A DNA stretch of 64,000 nt from CAYNHQ01 sp964397255 (GCA_964397255.1 CAYNHQ010000002.1:404902-468901), one strand, 5' to 3'. Shown: positions 24,652 through 34,297, numbered from the stretch's first letter. Made by a program: numbers and translations. Notes: a model not told the origin generated them from the letters alone.

Positions 24652-26754
24652 GTGCGTGAAATTGCTCCAGCTTTGCTTCGCCAACTCAATGAAACAGCGG
24701 GCCGATTACTCAACGGAGTGCCTGGCTCTCACCGGCGAGACGCCATAGATGGCCGAGCCGTCACCCCTCGCTACCATACGAAGGAGCACCTTCCCTACTC
24801 GACGTCCGAATTGGATATCGGGCGATCGCCCGACGTAGAAACCCTCCAAAAAGGGACGGATTACCTCTTTTCTCTCCAACATGAGAAGGGCTATTGGGAG
24901 GGAAGAGTTTACGACAATGTCACGATCACTTCGGAGTACGTCATGTTTCTCCGATTCCTAAACCGCCTGGATCGATCGACCATTGAAAGAGCAAAAGAGA
25001 CGATTCTTAAGGATCAACTTCCCGATGGAGGGTGGGCGATTTATTACGGCGGACCTTCCGATCACTCCGCGACGGTGGAAGCGTATTTCGCCCTCAAACT
25101 TTGCGGTTTAACTCCAAGGCATCACGCTCTCGTTCGAGCTCGAAAACTGATTTCAACTCGCGGTGGAATTCCAACGACGCGAGTTTTTACAAAAATAAAT
25201 CTGGCGATGTTTGGCCTCTACCCGTGGAGCCGAGTCCCGATCATCAATCCGGAACTCATGCTTCTGCCTCGCAAGGCCCCGATCAATATCTACGAGTTTT
25301 CCAGCTGGTCGCGCGCCGTGATCATTCCGCTGCTCATCATTTTTGACAAGAAGCCGGTCCGTAAACTTCCCAAGGCGCATCACTTGACGGAGTTGGGAGA
25401 TCCTGTCGGTGAAAAGCGTTCGAAGCTTCCAATTGCTCGACTGCTTCGAAGAAAGCACTGGACGCTCGAACAAATTTTTGAACTCGGCCAATCCGCGCTT
25501 GGAATCTACGAAAAAATTCCGCTTAAACCTCTTCGGAAAAAGGCGCTCGTCGAAGCCGAAAAATGGATTCTCGCGCATCAAGACCACTGCGGTTCCTGGT
25601 GCGGCATTTTTCCGGCGATGGCCAATTCCATTATTGCCCTTCATCTCCGTGGAAAATCTCTTGAAGATCCCATTCTCAAAAAGGGCCTTGCCGCGCTCCG
25701 GTCGTATGGAGAAGAAACAAAAGAAACATTCCGAATGCAGTCGACAATATCGCCCATTTGGGATGCGGCGATCGCTTCCTATGCGCTTCAGGAGGCGGGG
25801 GTTTCTCCGGCTCACGAAGCCATCTCCCATTGTTCGAAATGGCTTCTGGGCCGTCAGATTCTGGATGTATACGGAGATTGGCGATTTAAGGGCCGCGCCG
25901 CCCGGCCCGGCGGCTGGCCCTTCGAACATGAAAATTCGCATTATCCCGATATCGACGATTCGGCGCTCGCGATTTTGGCTTTGCTTCCTTCCGAACGGCT
26001 GCCGAAGAAATCGAAGGAAATTACATTTGCCATCGATCGAGGAATTGAATGGTTGTTGGGCATGCAGGGGAGTGATGGCGGCTGGGGAGCCTTTGATCGC
26101 GACAACAACCGTCAGCTTCTCAATGAAATTCCATTCGCCGATCTTAAATCTCTTTTGGATCCAAGCAGTCCCGATGTGACCGGACATGTGATTGAAGCTC
26201 TCGGCGCGGCGGGATACGAACGATATTCTCAACCGATCGATCGGGCGATCGAATATTTGGAAAAGTCACAGGAATCGAACGGCTCCTGGTATGGGCGTTG
26301 GGGTGTGAACTATCTTTATGGAACGGGAGCGGTACTCAGTGGCCTCGCATATGCGGGCGAGAATATGAATCGCGCATACATCCAGAAGGCATCCAAGTGG
26401 CTGGAGTCGGTCCAAAATACCGACGGCGGCTGGGGGGAGTCCTGCGCTTCGTACGATAAAGGGACGTATCTTCCTCTTGGAAATTCGACTGTGAGCCAAA
26501 CCGCCTGGGCGCTCCTGGGCCTACTTGCCGCACCCAAGAGCAATGAAGAAGTCATTCGCCGAGGGGTTGCATATTTAATTGAAATGCAGGAAGCCGACGG
26601 AAGTTGGAATGAACCGGAGTGGACCGGCACGGGTTTCCCCAAACACTTTTATCTTCGCTACGACTACTACCGAATTTATTGGCCCGTCATGGCTTTGGCC
26701 CGTTACGTGAAATGCCATCAGCCCGCTCAACCCCGCTCCCCTGGCCACGCATAA
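24652..26754 (+). CDS. shc: Squalene-hopene cyclase
   Basis: A 700-residue class II terpene cyclase that folds squalene into hopene, the core of hopanoid membrane lipids. The protonating motif is DIDDSA at about 433-438, matching the D-x-D-D-(T/S)-A signature. Several QW repeats are visible, for example DQLPDGGWAIYYGG, SDGGWGAFDRDN, NTDGGWGES and EADGSWNEPEWTGTGFP. The start is GTG 24652 with no strong Shine-Dalgarno, so the exact N-terminus is uncertain. No hpn genes are adjacent. Confidence 0.97.
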   Translation: MREIAPALLRQLNETAGRLLNGVPGSHRRDAIDGRAVTPRYHTKEHLPYSTSELDIGRSPDVETLQKGTDYLFSLQHEKGYWEGRVYDNVTITSEYVMFLRFLNRLDRSTIERAKETILKDQLPDGGWAIYYGGPSDHSATVEAYFALKLCGLTPRHHALVRARKLISTRGGIPTTRVFTKINLAMFGLYPWSRVPIINPELMLLPRKAPINIYEFSSWSRAVIIPLLIIFDKKPVRKLPKAHHLTELGDPVGEKRSKLPIARLLRRKHWTLEQIFELGQSALGIYEKIPLKPLRKKALVEAEKWILAHQDHCGSWCGIFPAMANSIIALHLRGKSLEDPILKKGLAALRSYGEETKETFRMQSTISPIWDAAIASYALQEAGVSPAHEAISHCSKWLLGRQILDVYGDWRFKGRAARPGGWPFEHENSHYPDIDDSALAILALLPSERLPKKSKEITFAIDRGIEWLLGMQGSDGGWGAFDRDNNRQLLNEIPFADLKSLLDPSSPDVTGHVIEALGAAGYERYSQPIDRAIEYLEKSQESNGSWYGRWGVNYLYGTGAVLSGLAYAGENMNRAYIQKASKWLESVQNTDGGWGESCASYDKGTYLPLGNSTVSQTAWALLGLLAAPKSNEEVIRRGVAYLIEMQEADGSWNEPEWTGTGFPKHFYLRYDYYRIYWPVMALARYVKCHQPAQPRSPGHA

Positions 26755-26795
26755 CGCGATTGACAGAGCATGATTTTGGCGATACGCCATAAGTC

Positions 26796-27257
26796 GTGAC
26801 GGGGGGAAAGTCATTTTCTATTTTGCGTTTTTGCGTCCTTCTTGTTCCGACAGTGGCATGGGCGGGTTGGTTTCCCGTTTCGCCGGAAAAAGCGGCAGCC
26901 CAGCAATGCCAGAAAGAAGTCACCGACTCATTAAAAAAGCGCTTAGTGGATGTCGGCTACAGGGATATTCGAGTCGGGACAAAAAACTGGAGAGACTTCA
27001 AAGACAATTGGTGCGATGCCGCTCGGAAGGATTTTCCAAGAGCACTTTTTGGTATTTTTGACATTTACAAACCGGAAAAGCTTCGATCAGTCAGCCGTGT
27101 GGTCATTGGTGCCGGCTATTTGCCGGGTTATTGGTTGCATCCGTCGGGTGATTCTTTCGTGATTGATATCGTGGTCACTTGGGAGACCGACAAAGAGGGA
27201 AAAAACTACTATGTTGCGCCATTACCCCCTTCTTTGACCGCCCGCCAACTTCCCTAA
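26796..27257 (+). CDS. Secreted hypothetical protein
   Basis: A 153-residue protein starting at GTG 26796 with a Sec signal peptide (SILRFCVLLVPTVAWA). The mature part contains two Cys (QQCQKEV and DNWCDAA), a segment RVGTKNWRDFKDNW and an Ile/Val-rich strand DSFVIDIVVTWET. No family is recognised. A TTGACA at 26760-26765 lies upstream but without a clear -10. Confidence 0.55.
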   Translation: MTGGKSFSILRFCVLLVPTVAWAGWFPVSPEKAAAQQCQKEVTDSLKKRLVDVGYRDIRVGTKNWRDFKDNWCDAARKDFPRALFGIFDIYKPEKLRSVSRVVIGAGYLPGYWLHPSGDSFVIDIVVTWETDKEGKNYYVAPLPPSLTARQLP

Positions 27258-27357
27258 AAGTCGCCGCCTGAAGGCACAATGTATTCTCGGACCTGAATGT
27301 CGCGTTTTTCTTGCAGGTGCGACAAAATTGGGTACGCTCTGGTGAAGGAGGAGTTTC

Positions 27358-27627
27358 ATGCGATATTTTATTTGGGTTCTTGCGGCCATGGGCCTGTTTG
27401 TGTTTGCTCAATCCGCGTCCGCTTATGAGAAATCCAGTTGGTACCGCTACCAACCGCTTCGAATGAGCGAAACGTTCGCGCCCTGCCAGTCATGGCGAAT
27501 GGCTCGAGATGGAATGGGATATGTCTGCGCTTGGCCCGGGATGACGGTTCAGATTCCGAGTCAATCCGACTATCAGATGCTCGAGCAACGCGTGCGCGAA
27601 CTGGAACGAAAACTAAGCGGCCAATAG
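27358..27627 (+). CDS. Small secreted protein with C-terminal coiled coil
   Basis: An 89-residue protein with a clear signal peptide (MRYFIWVLAAMGLFVFAQSASA). The mature part is short, with CQSWRMARDGMGYVC giving two Cys and a C-terminal heptad segment LEQRVRELERKL. A strong AAGGAGG lies 7 bases before ATG 27358, so translation is likely. Function unknown. Confidence 0.65.
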   Translation: MRYFIWVLAAMGLFVFAQSASAYEKSSWYRYQPLRMSETFAPCQSWRMARDGMGYVCAWPGMTVQIPSQSDYQMLEQRVRELERKLSGQ

Positions 27628-27694
27628 TCAAGATCTGCTTTCCTAAACGTTGTTACATACGTTAGGATTCCTCTCTGACTTACAAGGAGAGGCC

Positions 27695-28285
27695 ATGACG
27701 GGTTTATTGGTTCTAGTCGTTTTAGTCGCGTTTGTTTTTTTCTTTGTAGTCGGGATTTACAACAAGCTGGTCTTTCTTCGAAACGGCTATAAGAATGCTT
27801 TTTCGCAGATCGATGTCCAGCTCAAACGGCGCTACGATTTAATTCCAAATCTGGTGGAAACGGCCAAGGCCTATCTAAAACATGAACGGGAGACGTTGGA
27901 AGCGGTCATTGCCGCTCGAAACGCAGCCTCATCCGCGGCGCAACGGGCTTCGGCAAATCCGGGTGATCCATCGGCCATTCAGCATTTGAGTGGTGCCGAA
28001 GCAGCACTTTCCGGAGTCCTTACGAAATTCTTTGCGGTTTCCGAAGCCTATCCCGACCTCAAAGCCAATGAGAATATGAAGCAACTTACGGAAGAGCTCA
28101 GTTCCACGGAAAATCGAATTGCTTTTGCCCGCCAAGCCTTCAACGATGCGGTTATGATTTACAACAACACGCGGGAGGGATTTCCCGGAAACATGATCGC
28201 GAATCAATTCCAATTTCAACCCGCGCAGCTTTGGGAGATCGAAGCGACGGAAGAGCGAGCGGCTCCCAAAGTGAAATTCACCTAG
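27695..28285 (+). CDS. lemA: LemA family membrane protein
   Basis: A 196-residue LemA protein: one N-terminal transmembrane helix (LLVLVVLVAFVFFFVVGIY), then helical bundle with YNKLVFLRNGYKNAFSQIDV and RRYDLIPNLVETAKAYL, and NDAVMIYNNTREGFPGN. AAGGAGA 4 bases before ATG 27695 fixes the start. LemA is often paired with M48 proteases; here an M48 gene starts 6 bases downstream. Confidence 0.95.
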   Translation: MTGLLVLVVLVAFVFFFVVGIYNKLVFLRNGYKNAFSQIDVQLKRRYDLIPNLVETAKAYLKHERETLEAVIAARNAASSAAQRASANPGDPSAIQHLSGAEAALSGVLTKFFAVSEAYPDLKANENMKQLTEELSSTENRIAFARQAFNDAVMIYNNTREGFPGNMIANQFQFQPAQLWEIEATEERAAPKVKFT

Positions 28286-28291
28286 AATTCT

Positions 28292-30220
28292 TTGAATTTC
28301 TTCGAGCATCAACGGCAACGGCAGCGGAACACCACGCTCCTCATTTTGCTGTTCGTTTTCGCTGTGCTGTCGACGGTCCTCATCACGAACGCCACCGTCG
28401 CCTTTCTTTTTCAATGTTTCGATTCTCGTTTGTACTCCCGAACGTTTTGGAACCCTGTAATTCTATTTTGGACCACACTGACTACGCTCACCGTGATTTT
28501 CGGAGGAAGCCTCTATATGTGGAACATCCTCTCCGCCGGAGGTCACGCCGTCGCGCTTCGTCTAGGTGGAAGGCGGGTCGATTTACAGCCTACCGATGTC
28601 GAGGAGCAAAAACTCCGAAATGTCGTCGAAGAAATGGCCATCGCGGCGGGGACCCCTGTGCCAAAAATTTTTGTCCTCGACAATGAGGATGGAATCAATG
28701 CTTTTGCTGCCGGCTATGCGCCAAGTGACACGGTGGTAGCAGTCACCCGGGGGACTCTTCAGAATCTTTCGCGCGATGAACTTCAGGGAGTGGTGGCCCA
28801 TGAGTTCAGCCATATTCTTCATGGCGATGTTCTTTTCAACATGCGTCTTCTCGCCGTCCTTCATGGCATCATGATCATTGGGATCACGGGGAGAATGATT
28901 CTCCGTATTCTTTCCGAAGGAGATCGGTATTCCCGCCGATCTCGCGTGGGGAACGGCCTCCTTGTTTTTTTAGCCTTCGGCATCGCTCTGGTTGTAATCG
29001 GCTACATCGGTGTTTTCTTTGGGACTCTTATAAAAGCTGCCCTTTCCCGACAGCGCGAATTTTTGGCCGACGCGTCCGCCGTACAGTTCACGCGAAATCC
29101 GAATGGTATCGAGGGCGCTTTGAAAAAGATCGGGGGGCTTACCATCGGAGGCCGAATTCACGATTCGCATGCCGAAGAAATGAGCCATCTCTTTTTTGGA
29201 AACGCGCTTCACGATTCCTGGTTTTTTTGGTTTTCCACTCATCCGCCGGTGGAAGAACGCATCCGGCAAATCGACCCCTCTTTTGATGGAAAAATTCCAT
29301 ACGTAGCGCCGATCGGTGGTTCCCCTGGCCTGAATCCTCAATTGGCGAACCTTCGCCCCAGTGTGGCCATACCCAGTGGGTTCGATGTCTCGGCTATCGC
29401 GCCCAATATGGTTTATGCGGGTACGGTCGTTCATCACATCGGAAAAGTAACGTCAGAAAATATCGACCGCGCACGATTTTTTGTTCAAAATCTTCCCGAG
29501 GAATTAAAAGAGGCTTCTCATGAGCCGGCAGGGGCGCGGGCGCTTATTTATGCGCTTCTCCTTTCGGAAGGAAGCATCCAATTCAATCAACTTAAACTGC
29601 TACGGGAACAGGAAGGAGAGGCCTTTGCAAACCGAGTCGAATCCCTTCGAAAACAGTATGAGGGAGTGGGACCCAATTCACGACTTCCCCTCGTCGACCT
29701 ATCGCTGCCGGCGTTACGCCGAATGACGAAAGAGGAAATCGCGGCCATGGGAAAAACATTCCGCGCCTTTCTTGCGCTCGATGAACCGATTTCGTTACCA
29801 TCCTTTATGATCGTCAAAGCGCTTCACCGTCATTTGCTTGGTGCGCAAGCGGGACGCCCGTCTCTCTTACAGTTTTATTCCATCCAACCCATTCTGCCGG
29901 ATTGTTCCGTGGTTCTCTCCGCTCTGGCCTACCATGGAAACGATACAGACGAAGGAGCCGGAAGAGATTTTTCGGCGGGAATCGGGCGCCTCGGAGTCAC
30001 CAATTTACCGATGATGAAAAAAGATCTTTGTTCCGTTCATTCCTTCAACCAAGCCCTGGATCGAATTTCGAGAGCCGTCCCACGCCTCAAAGAACGCCTC
30101 GTGGATGCATGTGCGACCGCCGCGTCTGTGAACGGCGCCGTCCGAACTCAGGAAGCGGAACTCATCCGCACCGTCGCCGATACGCTCGACTGCCCTCTTC
30201 CCTCCCTCCTTACGGTGTAA
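28292..30220 (+). CDS. M48 family membrane metalloprotease with large extra C-terminal domain
   Basis: A 642-residue protein starting at TTG 28292. Two N-terminal transmembrane helices (about 15-40, 55-80) are followed by the HtpX/M48 domain with zinc motif HEFSH (170-174), two further helices (about 185-205, 223-248) and REFLADASAV with the third ligand. HtpX is about 290 residues; here roughly 300 more follow after residue 340, a soluble domain without recognised motif, containing RALIYALLLSEGSIQFN. M48 proteases with such tails are known beside LemA. Likely membrane protein quality control. Confidence 0.92.
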   Translation: MNFFEHQRQRQRNTTLLILLFVFAVLSTVLITNATVAFLFQCFDSRLYSRTFWNPVILFWTTLTTLTVIFGGSLYMWNILSAGGHAVALRLGGRRVDLQPTDVEEQKLRNVVEEMAIAAGTPVPKIFVLDNEDGINAFAAGYAPSDTVVAVTRGTLQNLSRDELQGVVAHEFSHILHGDVLFNMRLLAVLHGIMIIGITGRMILRILSEGDRYSRRSRVGNGLLVFLAFGIALVVIGYIGVFFGTLIKAALSRQREFLADASAVQFTRNPNGIEGALKKIGGLTIGGRIHDSHAEEMSHLFFGNALHDSWFFWFSTHPPVEERIRQIDPSFDGKIPYVAPIGGSPGLNPQLANLRPSVAIPSGFDVSAIAPNMVYAGTVVHHIGKVTSENIDRARFFVQNLPEELKEASHEPAGARALIYALLLSEGSIQFNQLKLLREQEGEAFANRVESLRKQYEGVGPNSRLPLVDLSLPALRRMTKEEIAAMGKTFRAFLALDEPISLPSFMIVKALHRHLLGAQAGRPSLLQFYSIQPILPDCSVVLSALAYHGNDTDEGAGRDFSAGIGRLGVTNLPMMKKDLCSVHSFNQALDRISRAVPRLKERLVDACATAASVNGAVRTQEAELIRTVADTLDCPLPSLLTV

Positions 30221-30226
30221 GGCAAA

Positions 30227-30307
30227 CTACTCAGGCTGGTGGCAAACCACCTCGACGTTATTGCCGTCGGGATCGAGAACAAACGCACCGTTTAAAAGGT
30301 CATCTTC
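30227..30307 (-). pseudogene. C-terminal scrap of a VOC (glyoxalase family) protein
   Basis: The minus strand encodes NGAFVLDPDGNNVEVVCHQPE followed by TAG at 30229-30227. The FVLDPDGNN.E..CH ending is characteristic of vicinal-oxygen-chelate (glyoxalase/bleomycin resistance) proteins. An in-frame TGA at 30310-30308 closes it upstream, and no rest of the gene is present; the 3' end of the BtuF-like gene overlaps it. This looks like a deletion junction that left the end of a lost gene. Confidence 0.75.
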
Positions 30308-31209
30308 TCAAACGCGGCAGCATGTAACATCGCCAGGCGCGAGAAAATACTCGGATCCAAAATAGCCGCAAGGATCTCAGCCGAATCGACAATGCGTGGC
30401 CCGGAACGGTTAAAAAAGGCATTCCCATCTGCAAGATATACCTGATGTTCCCGAGCAGCCAGCCAATGAGAGGGAAGAAGAGATCGAATTCGAGAGATTT
30501 CTTTTCGAGTTTGAGAAAGAGAGAAACCGCAAGGCTTTACTACAACGATATCGGCTTCGAGCTTCTCAAGGTCATTATCCTGCAGAGGAACTGATTTTTC
30601 TCCTCGTTTTGGCCCCAGCGAAATGCCGCCGGCGATTTCTACTAACTCACTCATCCAAAGCCCGCCTAGCATAACCGGGTCGAGCCATTCAATAGCGACT
30701 ACTCTCGTTTTCTTCTGGCTCCTTTTTTCACGAATCTCTTCCAGACGAGATTTCAATTCGCGCAAAAGAGGTTTGGAGTCACGGTGAATAGCCACACCGA
30801 TTTGATTTATGTTCTCCCAAATGTCATCGAGTGTCGTGGGGTGAAGAGTGACCACATTGATAGGATGATCGACGATGGTTTCGAGAGCCTGGCAAAGATC
30901 CGACGTGGAAACCGCGCAAACCTCGCAGAGATCCTGTGTCACAATGACATCTGGCGAAAGCTCGCGAAGTACTACCCCATCAATTTCATAAATCGAGAGT
31001 GAATCAGCGATTCGTTTTTGGATCGATCGATCAATTTCTTTACTCGAACCATGAATGTTCGTTCGTGTCTTTGTGATACGAGGGAGACTTTCAACGTCCG
31101 GCGGAAAATCACATTCATGTGAAATCGCGATTAATTGTTCGAATCCTCCCAGTCCACAAATCGTTTCCGTCGCCGCTGGAAGCAAAGAAACCACGCGAGG
31201 GGCACTCAT
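30292..31209 (-). CDS. BtuF-like cobalamin-binding / ABC substrate-binding fold protein without signal peptide
   Basis: A 305-residue protein starting RVVSLLPAATETICGLG, the standard opening of the BtuF/FepB-type periplasmic binding fold, with ISHECDFPPDV and CEVCAVS as family blocks. It has no signal peptide and no permease neighbours, so it is probably cytosolic; such stand-alone versions occur near B12-dependent genes. meaB lies 3 bases upstream, which supports a cobalamin link. The last codons extend over a VOC gene scrap, so the native C-terminus may be changed. Confidence 0.85.
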   Translation of the reverse strand: MSAPRVVSLLPAATETICGLGGFEQLIAISHECDFPPDVESLPRITKTRTNIHGSSKEIDRSIQKRIADSLSIYEIDGVVLRELSPDVIVTQDLCEVCAVSTSDLCQALETIVDHPINVVTLHPTTLDDIWENINQIGVAIHRDSKPLLRELKSRLEEIREKRSQKKTRVVAIEWLDPVMLGGLWMSELVEIAGGISLGPKRGEKSVPLQDNDLEKLEADIVVVKPCGFSLSQTRKEISRIRSLLPSHWLAAREHQVYLADGNAFFNRSGPRIVDSAEILAAILDPSIFSRLAMLHAAAFEKMTF

Positions 31210-31212
31210 CTC

Positions 31213-32148
31213 TTAACGTCGGGGCGACGAAAGTAGGCGCTCGGCCATTTCGTATAGATTGGGGCGTTTTGAGTCCATCAATTCTTTCATCGCTTTTGAA
31301 TCTCCCCTGAGCTTTTCGAGAATTTCGCTGGCTAAACGAGCCTCGACAATTTCGGAAAGTTCGTGAAGACGTCTGCGCTCTTTCTCTTCTTCAGGAAGAC
31401 CTTTTTTTTCAAGTTCATTCTGATGCCGGACGATCGCTTCGCCCAACTCCCTTATCCCTTCGCCACTTTGGGCTTCGGCCAACAGGACGGGAGGCCTCCA
31501 ACTCCCGTCTCCCGGTTTGAGAGAGAGCATCGCCTCGACATCACTCGCTACTCGATCGGCGCCATCACGATCCTTCTTGTTCACGACAAAAATATCGGCG
31601 ATTTCTAGAATTCCCGCCTTGAGCGTTTGAATTGAATCGCCCCCTTCGGGAACCAAAATCACGACCGTGGTATCCACAATGTCGGCCACATCGACTTCGC
31701 TCTGCCCCGCTCCCACGGTCTCTACCAAAATAATGTCGGCGCCAAACGCATCCAGAAGTTGCATGAGCGCTCGTGTGGAAAACGAAATTCCTCCGCTCTT
31801 TCCGCGCGACCCCACACTTCGAATAAAAACATCGGGGTCACTTGAGTGGCGTTGCATTCGGACTCGGTCCCCCAGCACGGCACCACCCGAAAAGGGGCTG
31901 GTCGGATCGACGGCGATCACGCCGACTTTGAGTCCCTTCTGACGGTAGTAAAGAATCAGTTGATCAATGAGCGTGCTCTTCCCTCCGCCCGCGGGGCCGG
32001 TGATTCCGATGGATTTCGCCTTGCCGGTGAGCGGCCAAATTTCGGACAGGAGCTCAAAAGATTTTTGATCACGGGCTTCGACGAAACTGAGCAAACGAGC
32101 CAGCGCGCGGCGATCTCCCGCGCGCATCTGATCGATCCAATCTTTCAA
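31213..32148 (-). CDS. meaB: Methylmalonyl-CoA mutase-associated GTPase MeaB
   Basis: A 311-residue G3E-type GTPase of the MeaB/ArgK family that protects and reloads B12-dependent methylmalonyl-CoA mutase. Visible motifs are GITGPAGGGKSTLIDQL (P-loop), AVDPTSPFSGGAVLGDRVRM, ETVGAGQSEVDVA and NKKDRDGADR (NKxD). The mutase genes themselves are not in the window. Its start overlaps the purQ stop by four bases (32145-32148). Confidence 0.96.
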   Translation of the reverse strand: MKDWIDQMRAGDRRALARLLSFVEARDQKSFELLSEIWPLTGKAKSIGITGPAGGGKSTLIDQLILYYRQKGLKVGVIAVDPTSPFSGGAVLGDRVRMQRHSSDPDVFIRSVGSRGKSGGISFSTRALMQLLDAFGADIILVETVGAGQSEVDVADIVDTTVVILVPEGGDSIQTLKAGILEIADIFVVNKKDRDGADRVASDVEAMLSLKPGDGSWRPPVLLAEAQSGEGIRELGEAIVRHQNELEKKGLPEEEKERRRLHELSEIVEARLASEILEKLRGDSKAMKELMDSKRPNLYEMAERLLSSPRR

Positions 32149-32834
32149 AGATGCTCTACCATCGATCGAAAGATCGCGAGACCGTCATCGTTGCCCAAAA
32201 CCGCTTCCGAACAACGCTCGGGATGAGGCATGAGACCGAAAACATTTCCCTTTTCATTGGCGAGGGCCGCAATCGCGTTCATCGACCCATTCGCGTTGAA
32301 TTCGTCTTTAAGTTCTCCGGTCGGAGATGTGTAGCGAAGGATGACTTGGCCGTTTTTCTCGAGGTGAGAGAGTGTGGCCTCGTCCGTTACATAGCATCCT
32401 TCCGAGTGTGCGATGGGAAGGCGAAGAACGGTTCCCACTTTTATGGCACTGGTGTAGGGAGATTGGTTGGATTCGACGCGAACAAACACATCTTCGCATT
32501 GGAAACGGAGACTTCGATTTTTCGTCAGCGCACCGGGAAGATAGCCGGCCTCCACTAGAACTTGAAACCCGTTGCAAATGCCGAGAACCAGGCCCCCTCT
32601 ATCGATAAACTCTCCAAGGCTCTGAACCGCGGGAGAGAGTTTTGCCATCGCCCCGCATCGCAGGTAATCCCCATGGGCGAAACCTCCCGGTAAAATCACG
32701 GCCTTATATTGATTTCGTATGGATTGATCGTGCCAGTGGAACGCCGCTGACCGGCCCATCACGGAGGAAAAAACATGCTGGGCATCGCGATCACAGTTCG
32801 ATCCCGGGAATACCACCACTCCAATGTCTGCCAT
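32145..32834 (-). CDS. purQ: Phosphoribosylformylglycinamidine synthase, glutaminase subunit
   Basis: A 229-residue class I glutamine amidotransferase that feeds ammonia to PurL in purine synthesis. The start IGVVVFPGSNCDRD, the nucleophile Cys in VLGICNGFQVL and the HPERCSE end are diagnostic. purS and purL are not adjacent; instead it leads the meaB/BtuF-like unit. The start faces a remnant of the coaE start on the other strand. Confidence 0.97.
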   Translation of the reverse strand: MADIGVVVFPGSNCDRDAQHVFSSVMGRSAAFHWHDQSIRNQYKAVILPGGFAHGDYLRCGAMAKLSPAVQSLGEFIDRGGLVLGICNGFQVLVEAGYLPGALTKNRSLRFQCEDVFVRVESNQSPYTSAIKVGTVLRLPIAHSEGCYVTDEATLSHLEKNGQVILRYTSPTGELKDEFNANGSMNAIAALANEKGNVFGLMPHPERCSEAVLGNDDGLAIFRSMVEHL

Positions 32835-32874
32835 GGGGGCGAATTTAGCCCGATTGGTTTATCCTGTCGAATCC

Positions 32875-32898
32875 ATGAAGGTGGTTGGGCTCACTGGC
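32875..32898 (+). repeat. Duplicated coaE start fragment (left copy)
   Basis: From ATG 32875 the sequence encodes MKVVGLTG and then degrades (RLAIGELDTG), matching the first residues of coaE at 34298 (MKVVGLTGGVACGKS). Over 24 bases there are only two mismatches. The frame ends at TAG 33001-33003. With the real coaE start at 34298 it brackets the secreted-protein gene 32957-34237. Confidence 0.75.
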
Positions 32899-32956
32899 AG
32901 GTTGGCTATTGGAGAGCTTGACACTGGTAACGCATCGCGCTATACGCGAAGCTATT

Positions 32957-34237
32957 ATGAGAATGAGTCCAATCATCCCCCTCGTTTTACTCCTGTTTTC
33001 TAGCGCTTCCTTTTCGGAGGAACCCTCTCCTACTATAGAGGAACCTACCCCAACTATAAGTGTTCAAGGACTCACGGAACACGAGCTTCGACAGATTTGG
33101 GATCAACTCGATCTTGCCATTCAAAAAGTAACTCGGATGGAAGATTACTTGATACAGGCCACTCAAACACAATCTGCGATCGTCACTGCATCCAAACGAG
33201 TATTGGAAAGCGAACAAACAACTGGTGAAGCTTGTGCTCTGCTTCTTGGAGGTTCTTTAGGCGTTGGAGCTGGAGCAGGAGCGGCCGCTTTGGCTCCCTT
33301 TTTTGGTTGGACAATAACTCAAGGAGAATTTCTTTTTTGGGGAAGCGCCCTCTTCGGTCCACAAATCGGAATGCGCTCATTTCTGATCCCAGCAGCATTG
33401 CTTGAAAAAAGTGCTTTCAGTAAAGTTCACGCTCTTGCTCCTGTAATTGAACTGAGGCCCGATAATTTCAAGCTTTCCCTTGATGCTTTGGGAACCGCCC
33501 ACAAGATTCCTCTCGATTGTGTTGAAGAGAGAGATAGGAGATTGGCCGCCTATCAAGCTTACTTGGATGAGCGTTCTGAATGTGGTCTACTTTGTGCGCG
33601 CAATGTAGTTTTTAATAAAGTGGAGATTGAACGCGCGACAGCGGAGCTTGAGAGAGATGCGTACACTCATGATTGGTATAGAGGTATCACTGCTTACTTT
33701 ACCAACCGCAGAATCCAACTGTTACAATTTCGAAAGCAACTGGGAGAATTGCTCCGAGTTCCAGATGAAACTTTTAGGTTCAATATAGACACAAGCCCAA
33801 ATGGAGCACCCACGCAAATTCTCCGGGCGGATTGCCTACCTATTGACCTTAGCCCACTGCCGAATCCAAAAGCCGATTTACTTATGGGTGCAATGTCTCC
33901 CGTTCCGTCCGAAATTTGCGTCGACGAGTTAGTCGTTCGACAGAAAACAGAAGGCCTCGAAGTAGAGGGTCGAATTTTCGGCACCGTGCCCGAACGCGGT
34001 CGAGTTTTATACACCGTTCCACGCATCCTCTTCACGAAGGCAAAACTGCCGGGGGAACAATATCTCGTTACGTTTTCGAATGTACTTGAGACCCATCCCA
34101 ATCATTCACAAACTCAGACGGAAATCGAGGCGCTCTTGGTCTCAGAACACGGGAAATTTAATATTCAGCGTACTTTTGTGGCCCGCGAGCAAAGAGGGCC
34201 CGCACAACTCGCTGCTTCTGCCAATTATCACCGCTAG
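32957..34237 (+). CDS. Secreted/envelope protein of unknown function with Gly/Ala-rich hydrophobic stretch
   Basis: A 426-residue protein starting at ATG 32957 (or 32963) with a signal peptide (SPIIPLVLLLFSSASFS). An acidic Pro/Thr stretch follows (about 23-40), then an amphipathic helix, a hydrophobic Gly/Ala-rich segment (about 98-120, GVGAGAGAAALAPFFG), a helical region with four Cys (CGLLC among them) and a beta-rich C-terminus. No family is recognised. The plan (signal peptide, helices, Gly/Ala-rich membrane stretch) resembles the 911-residue protein at 3655-6390. The gene lies between a scrap of the coaE start and coaE itself, so it appears to be a later insertion. Confidence 0.7.
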   Translation: MRMSPIIPLVLLLFSSASFSEEPSPTIEEPTPTISVQGLTEHELRQIWDQLDLAIQKVTRMEDYLIQATQTQSAIVTASKRVLESEQTTGEACALLLGGSLGVGAGAGAAALAPFFGWTITQGEFLFWGSALFGPQIGMRSFLIPAALLEKSAFSKVHALAPVIELRPDNFKLSLDALGTAHKIPLDCVEERDRRLAAYQAYLDERSECGLLCARNVVFNKVEIERATAELERDAYTHDWYRGITAYFTNRRIQLLQFRKQLGELLRVPDETFRFNIDTSPNGAPTQILRADCLPIDLSPLPNPKADLLMGAMSPVPSEICVDELVVRQKTEGLEVEGRIFGTVPERGRVLYTVPRILFTKAKLPGEQYLVTFSNVLETHPNHSQTQTEIEALLVSEHGKFNIQRTFVAREQRGPAQLAASANYHR

Positions 34238-34297
34238 CTTATAGAGTCGCTTACTTGAAGGGGTGATTTTGGCCCAACTGATGTAACATGCCTCTCT

